DNA of 5,972 nt from Lactobacillales bacterium (GTDB lineage Bacteria; Bacillota; Bacilli; Lactobacillales; Vagococcaceae), in assembly GCA_015655485.1 (NCBI GenBank), contig JAATEZ010000459.1, positions 1 to 5,972 of the forward strand. The letters are read 5' to 3'. The position numbers and the translations under genes were made by a program. Positions 5,395 through 5,972 of this stretch are shown here, in pieces. Each line of letters begins with the position of its first letter. Within the stretch, counting starts at the first letter, position 1. Under the pieces are notes generated by a model. The model searched no databases and was not told the origin of the DNA. It saw nothing but the letters and a program-made list of their open reading frames with translations.

Positions 5395-5972
5395 ATGTCA
5401 AATTATTCTCATGTTTTTCAACCCATCCAAATTGGACCTGTAGTAGCAAAAAATCGTATTGAAGCTTCTCCTATGGCCCCGTTTCTAGCTTCTGCAACAA
5501 ATGATGTCTCTACCGAATTATTAGAGTGGACACGTTCTTTAGCAAAAGGCGGTGCCGGGATCATCACACTGGGTGTCAGCGCCATTGATAAGGAGATCGC
5601 TCCCTCTTCCAGAATTCTTGCGATGGGAAATGACTCTTGTATCCATTCCCTATCAGTTCTGACTGAAATGATCCATCGTTATGATGCGCTGGCTTCGATT
5701 GAACTTGCTCCAGTGGCGTATCTTTCACATGATCCGGAGGAAGATTTTATCACGCCGATGCCTAAAGAAACGATCCGGGAAATCATAAATGACTATGTCC
5801 GGGCGGTCGAACGATCTTTAAAAGCCGGAATGGATATGGTGATGATCCATGGCGCTCACGGTAATTTTCCTGCGCTTTTCTTTTCTCCACTAAGTAATCA
5901 CCGGACAGATGAATATGGCGGAAGCTTTGAAAACCGCTGCCGGTTTACGATTGAGCTGCTGGATCAAATCAG
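5395..5972 (+). CDS. Old Yellow Enzyme / enoate-reductase-type NADH:flavin oxidoreductase (3' end cut by window)
   Basis: N-terminal 192 residues of an FMN-binding TIM-barrel oxidoreductase of the OYE / 2,4-dienoyl-CoA reductase / enoate reductase group, which reduce activated C=C bonds with NAD(P)H. The frame runs off the right edge. Recognised blocks are FQPIQIG and KNRIEASPM (8-27, barrel start and FMN region), KGGAGIITLG (51-60), HGAHG (152-156, substrate/flavin site) and SPLSNHRTDEYGGSFENR (164-181, the strongest signature of the group). NRIEASPM resembles the larger enoate reductase/BaiCD-like members, which carry an additional Fe-S and FAD/NAD domain to about 640-670 residues; that part is outside the window. 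Residue 157 is Asn where many members have Tyr. The start ATG follows AAGGA (5381-5385) at nine bases. The upstream LysR gene suggests substrate-responsive control. No signal peptide is seen; cytoplasmic. Substrate is unknown. Confidence 0.92.
   Translation, partial: MSNYSHVFQPIQIGPVVAKNRIEASPMAPFLASATNDVSTELLEWTRSLAKGGAGIITLGVSAIDKEIAPSSRILAMGNDSCIHSLSVLTEMIHRYDALASIELAPVAYLSHDPEEDFITPMPKETIREIINDYVRAVERSLKAGMDMVMIHGAHGNFPALFFSPLSNHRTDEYGGSFENRCRFTIELLDQI

Noticed and set aside
1..5972. tRNA, rRNA, insertion sequence, phage or toxin-antitoxin content
   Set aside because: No cloverleaf, rRNA-like segment, transposase, integrase or paired small toxin-antitoxin genes could be recognised on either strand.

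Overview
The window looks like chromosomal DNA from a low-GC Gram-positive bacterium (Firmicutes), most likely an Enterococcus or a close relative. This rests on the AT-rich intergenic DNA, the TG-extended -10 promoters, purine-rich Shine-Dalgarno sequences, A-tract/U-tract terminators, and the protein families present. The genus is an inference from memory of family members, not a search result.

Layout, left to right. (1) 1-1584, +: nearly complete C-terminal portion of a GH43 beta-xylosidase/arabinofuranosidase-type enzyme, open at the left edge and probably missing only a few N-terminal residues, followed by a clear intrinsic terminator (1589-1616). (2) 1617-2347: about 730 bases with no intact gene. 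They hold a broken XRE-family (helix-turn-helix) regulator with a one-base frameshift at about 1857, then degenerate sequence that may be the remains of its membrane tail. (3) 2348-2392: a strong hairpin that can terminate transcription from both sides. (4) 2413-2557: a compact element of direct and inverted repeats that overlaps the 3' end of the next gene. (5) 2543-3871, -: a MATE-family multidrug/toxin efflux transporter. (6) 3872-4381: a 510-base divergent intergenic region with promoter-like sites in both directions, a possible small transcription unit, and a nested palindrome just upstream of the regulator gene. (7) 4382-5281, +: a LysR-family transcriptional regulator whose stop codon lies in its own terminator hairpin. 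(8) 5395-5972, +: the N-terminal 192 residues of an Old Yellow Enzyme/enoate-reductase-type flavoprotein, cut by the right edge.

How the genes may work together. The GH43 gene is probably the last gene of a xylo-oligosaccharide or arabinoxylan unit lying mostly upstream. The LysR regulator and the OYE-type reductase are adjacent and co-oriented, with only 113 bases between them containing a separate promoter, so the regulator is a good candidate to control reduction of an unsaturated carboxylate, enone or similar compound. The divergent MATE pump could belong to the same response, but its promoter is more than 300 bases from the LysR promoter and the link is weak.

I see no convincing new multi-gene system. 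The most notable points are the frameshifted XRE regulator, the repeat element that supplies the last codons and stop of the MATE gene, the palindromic candidate operator before the LysR gene, and an unusual residue in the active-site region of the OYE-type enzyme.
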